This document shows, piece after piece, positions 60,964 to 64,000 of a DNA stretch of 64,000 nucleotides. The stretch's first letter is position 1. The number at the start of each line of letters is the position of its first letter. Origin of the DNA: Anaeramoeba flamelloides (lineage: Eukaryota > Metamonada > Anaeramoebidae); assembly GCA_027625915.1 (NCBI GenBank), contig JANTQA010000032.1, positions 11,486,001-11,550,000 of the forward strand, written 5' to 3'. The notes under the pieces were generated by a model. The model was not told the origin of the DNA. It did not search any database and saw only the letters and a list, made by a program, of their open reading frames with translations. Both the position numbers and the translations under genes were made by a program.

Positions 60964-62335
60964 GGGAGTAGCCACGGTAAAGAAAAATTTTTCACTTTTG
61001 TGCAATTCTGAAGAGGATCAGAAAATAACATTTTTTACTCTGGTTGTACCTCATTGGTTTTTATTATTTAAAGTACTTCATTCATTAGATTTTTGAAATT
61101 TTTTTTTCAAAGTCTCAAAGAAATTGCCACAATAGAATGTTGAGTTGAATTACTTAAAATAGTGTTTTGAATGTTGAATGACTTATCTTTTATTCTTCTC
61201 TCAACATTCTATTGTGGCATTTAATTTTTTCATTTTTTATTTTTTCATCATTTTTGAGATTTTTTTAATCCTGACAAGATAAAGCAATTAGAAATATTTT
61301 TTTATTAGTGGCATTTAGGATTAATGGATTTTGTTTTAAAAAAACAACAATATTACAATTGAGAGAATATAAAAAGAAACATAAATGGGACTTAAATAGC
61401 TAGAAGAATTCCAAAATTAGAATAATTAAGTAGAATTATTACTTGTTAGGATTGTAAAACGTTGGGTTTAGTGGAATATGAGAAGTGAATATGATTATAT
61501 GTTATCAAAGTTTAAACCACAAAATAGATACACATTTTATTCAAAGAATCTGAAATTATCTTCTCCCAGAAAAAAAAACTAAACCCCATTCCAAAAATTT
61601 GGACACATCTAAAATCAAAAATAGTGAAACAAAAACTCAATTTACTATATTCTCCCAAACCTAATATAAAACCAGATTTAAGTAACATAGTATTAATGGT
61701 TTTTTAAGTAATCATTTTCATCCAAATATAAGAAAACAATATAAAACAAAAAATCAAAACAAGTGTGTCCAAAAAAAATGAAACGAGCTGAAATGAAAGA
61801 GTTTGAACAAAAAATATATTGGTAGATTTGTTAAAATTACACCAACAATGGTTGATCGATCAAATGATAAGATACCATGTACCGGTTGTATGTGGATTTA
61901 TCACTTGAAGAAACTCAACTGTAACCATCTAGTAACCATCTATAAAAAATTTTCAGATCTAACTAAACCGATTAAGTACCTGAAAAAAAGAAAATGAAAA
62001 CAAAAACAAAAAACACAAAAAATGATATAGTTTGTTGAATTAAAATTAATTTCCAAATTGATGTAAATCATGTTTTTGTTATTCTTCTAAATGTTTAAAC
62101 TGTGTCCAAATTAATCGAATGAAGTTTATTTTAATAATAAAATAATAAAAATAATAAAACTATTTTATCAATATAATCTCTTTTTTTTTATTGTTGAACT
62201 TTACTAAAAAAAAAAATATCAAATAATTTTTTTAAAAAAATTTTTAGAGAATCTACGATCACATGCCACTAAAATAAAATGTTCTTATCTCATCTCTCTC
62301 AAATTTTTATCATGTCTTATGGTGTAGCTACTCCC
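60964..62335 (+). mobile_element. Family H TTAA element, 1.37 kb
   Basis: Flanked by TTAA (60960-60963 and 62336-62339). Ends GGGAGTAGCCACGG and, in inverse, GGGAGTAGCTACAC. It contains a 20-bp perfect hairpin (61125-61144 with 61200-61219) and a short Cys/His-containing frame (61803-61997). TTAA target duplication fits piggyBac-type mobilisation. The short ends differ from the long inverted ends of family A; the end motif resembles that of family G (GGGATTAGCG). Confidence 0.6.
61779..61997 (+). CDS. Short uncertain coding remnant inside H
   Basis: One frame gives MKRAEMKEFEQKIYW then a stop; the overlapping frame gives KYIGRFVKITPTMVDRSND, IPCTGCMWIYHLKKLNCNH and a Lys-rich end. The pieces look like one protein with a frame change near 61825. 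The C-x2-C...C-x-H spacing is suggestive of metal binding, but I recognise no family. It may be what is left of the element's own gene. Confidence 0.3.
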
Positions 62336-62339
62336 TTAA

Positions 62340-62640
62340 GATAAAATTTTTGCTCTGACTAATTTGGTTGTAGCAGTAATCATTAATATTCATCTTGGAA
62401 CTTGAAATAAAAATTTTCATTTAATAATTGGACAATAACAGTATTCAATTTTTTTACTCTTTTTCTTCAATGTTTCAGACTTTATTTATAATTTGGTTCT
62501 CATTTTAAATAACGATAATAAGAAAAGTAACTCTCAATAAAATGAAAATAAAAAGCGAAATAAAATTAAAATTTATATTTTTATTTTTATTTTTATTTTG
62601 AAATTAAAAAAAAAAATGAATTAGAGAAAAGAATGTGTAT
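62340..62640. other. 3' flank of the histone H3 gene
   Basis: AT-rich; no animal-type histone 3' stem-loop was seen after the H3 stop. Transcripts are therefore probably polyadenylated, as for many protist or replacement histones. Confidence 0.4.
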
Positions 62641-62644
62641 TAAT

Positions 62645-63190
62645 TTAGAGTTTGTCTCCTCTAATTTTAACAGCTAAGGAAAGATCTCGATCCATGATGG
62701 TAACTCTTTTAGCGTGGATTGCACAAAGATTAGTATCTTCAAGTACACCTACAACATAAGCTTCTGTGGCTTCTTGTAAGGCTGCGATGGCTGCGCTTTG
62801 GAAACGAAGATCACCTTTGTATTCTTGGGCAATATCTCTGACGAGTCTTTGGAATGGGAGCTTTCTTAAAAGCAATTCGGTGGATTTTTGGTATTTTTTG
62901 ATTTCTCTCAAGGCAACTGTACCTGGTCTGTATCTTCTTGGTCTTTTAGTTCCTTTTTCTCCTTTAGCACCCTTGGTTCCTTTTGTTCCCTTTGTACCCT
63001 TTGTTCCTTTGGTACCTTTTCTTCCTTTTTGTCCCTTTTGGCCTTTGGTTCCTTTTCGTCCTTTTTGGCCCTTTCTACCTTTTTGTCCCTTTTGTCCTTT
63101 TTTTGGTCCTTTTCCACCAGTGGATTTTCTACCTTTTTGTCCTTTTTGTCCTTTGGTTCCTTTTTGTCCTGCGTGTTTTGTTCTTGCCAT
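62645..63190 (-). CDS. Histone H3 variant with expanded Gly-X-Lys tail
   Basis: Intronless, 181 aa against the usual 136. Residues 84-181 are a typical H3 core: [79 protein letters not shown] in helix 2 and VGV before LEDTNLC are closer to H3.3 than to H3.1. The tail starts canonically (MARTK, the K4 site) and keeps the K9/S10-K14 motif RKSTGGK, displaced to residues 21-27. Five Gly-X-Lys triplets lie before that motif (8-22) and 17 uninterrupted ones after it (32-82; X mostly Gln, Arg or Thr), replacing the K18-K27-K36 segment. The product should be a nucleosomal H3 with a tail about 45 residues longer and much more basic. The open frame and conserved core argue for a functional gene. The nearest upstream gene is beyond the window, so regulation cannot be judged. 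Confidence 0.93.
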   Translation of the reverse strand: MARTKHAGQKGTKGQKGQKGRKSTGGKGPKKGQKGQKGRKGQKGRKGTKGQKGQKGRKGTKGTKGTKGTKGTKGAKGEKGTKRPRRYRPGTVALREIKKYQKSTELLLRKLPFQRLVRDIAQEYKGDLRFQSAAIAALQEATEAYVVGVLEDTNLCAIHAKRVTIMDRDLSLAVKIRGDKL

Positions 63191-64000
63191 TTTTATGAGT
63201 TAAGTTATAAAAATTATAAAATATAAAAAAATGATTATGAAACACATCCACAATTATTTTTAAGATATTTGAATTGATTATTAAATACACTTCACATTGT
63301 TGTTTGGTATTTAAGTTAGTGTTATTGTTCATTAATTATTAATTAGTACGATAATTCTTATTCTTTGATAATACTTATTTCATATTTTTAAAAATAATCC
63401 AATATTTTTACGATTTAGAATTTTAAAAATAAATTTTTTTCTTTTAATTTTCAAGTTCAGAGATTATTTTTTGAATTTAAAAGATGAAGAATTCTCATGT
63501 TATAGAATTAGTGACTATATGTAAACCTTGGGGTTAATTGAAATTCCGAATGTGATTTGTTTCTCTCGAAAAATTTTTCCGATATTTTAGATCCTTAATC
63601 ATGATTGAAATTTTTCATAACAAGACAAGAGTTACAATAGTACCTTTGATCAATTTTTGGAACTCTTAAAAACTGAAAGAATTTCACTTTTTTTCTTTTG
63701 TAAAATTTGATCACTTTAATTTTTTGAACTTCTGAATAGAATTTTCTGTTATATGACAGTCAAGAAATCACAAACATGGGATTTTGTGTTTATTAAACCA
63801 AAAAAAAGGATATAATTCCATTATTTTTTAAAAAAAAAATTCGAAAAATTATTGGATTATTTTTTCAAATTATAATAATGTTTTTCAAAATAACAGCTCT
63901 CAGAAGAATTAATATTCTGAAATAATTGTGATTTTACAGTGAGTATTTTTATAAACTAAGCCTTGGTTTCTGATTTGTGTTGTAATTTATGAATGAATTT
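63191..64000. promoter_or_regulatory. 5' flank of the histone H3 gene
   Basis: No further gene seen up to the window edge. The first 150 bases upstream of the ATG are AT-rich (TTTTATAATTTTTATAAC in gene orientation) and could hold the promoter, but no specific element is recognisable. Confidence 0.3.

Noticed and set aside
62766-63226. Long + strand and alternative-frame reading frames across the H3 gene (rich in Pro/Phe or Ser/Phe)
   Set aside because: They are mirror or shifted translations of the Gly-X-Lys repeat; the H3 frame has a clear conserved core.
1-64000. Search by eye for CRISPR-like arrays, tRNA/rRNA genes, LTRs, reverse transcriptase and Polinton-type genes
   Set aside because: No regularly spaced repeats with unique spacers, no recognisable RNA gene, and no such protein motifs were seen. 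A weak or short tRNA gene could have been missed by eye.

Overview
This window is very AT-rich nuclear DNA (by eye about four-fifths A+T) from a eukaryote. It has spliced genes with GT...AG introns of about 200 bp, poly-A/T runs, and a dense load of short DNA transposons. The genes present are a sorting nexin, PAS/coiled-coil proteins, an ankyrin/BTB relic and a histone H3. They suggest a free-living protist; an anaerobic amoeba such as Anaeramoeba is my guess only, because of the PAS, BTB and ankyrin content, and nothing in the window proves it. I recognised no retrovirus-like, LTR or Polinton-type element and no tRNA or rRNA gene.

Layout. 1-5 kb: no gene, only small palindromic elements. 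5.0-6.2 kb: a two-exon PX-BAR sorting nexin (+). 8.05-13.97 kb: copy 1 of a segmental duplication, whose right half carries a three-exon PAS/coiled-coil gene (-). 15.7-21.1 kb: an old degenerate inverted repeat. 21.4-27.8 kb: a large palindrome with arms of about 2.4 kb. 28.4-34.9 kb: copy 2 of the segmental duplication, with a second PAS gene that has a frameshift. 35-41 kb: nested mini-transposons, a Tc1/mariner transposase relic, an IS5/Harbinger-like (DDE_4) transposase relic and a 1-kb foldback element. 42-46 kb: an ankyrin/BTB pseudogene split by two TTAA elements that carry further insertions. 51.2-54.7 kb: a third PAS gene with intact exons and an intron of 2.4 kb. 55-62 kb: AT-rich repeats, a 'TCTAGGTTTT'-type repeat zone and a 1.4-kb TTAA element. 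62.6-63.2 kb: an intronless histone H3 (-) with a greatly expanded Gly-X-Lys tail.

Most of the non-genic sequence belongs to recurring palindromic families. For cross-reference I call them A, G and H (TTAA target); 1, B, C, D, E, F and K (TA target, Tc1/mariner-like); and I, J, L, M, N and R (other repeats). The two copies of the duplication, and the two arms of the large palindrome, act as internal controls: empty sites show exact insertions with TTAA or TA target duplication.

The two observations I would look at first are the histone H3, whose tail has a run of 17 Gly-X-Lys triplets like a collagen repeat, and the PAS paralogues, in which introns are almost identical while short patches of the PAS domain differ strongly.
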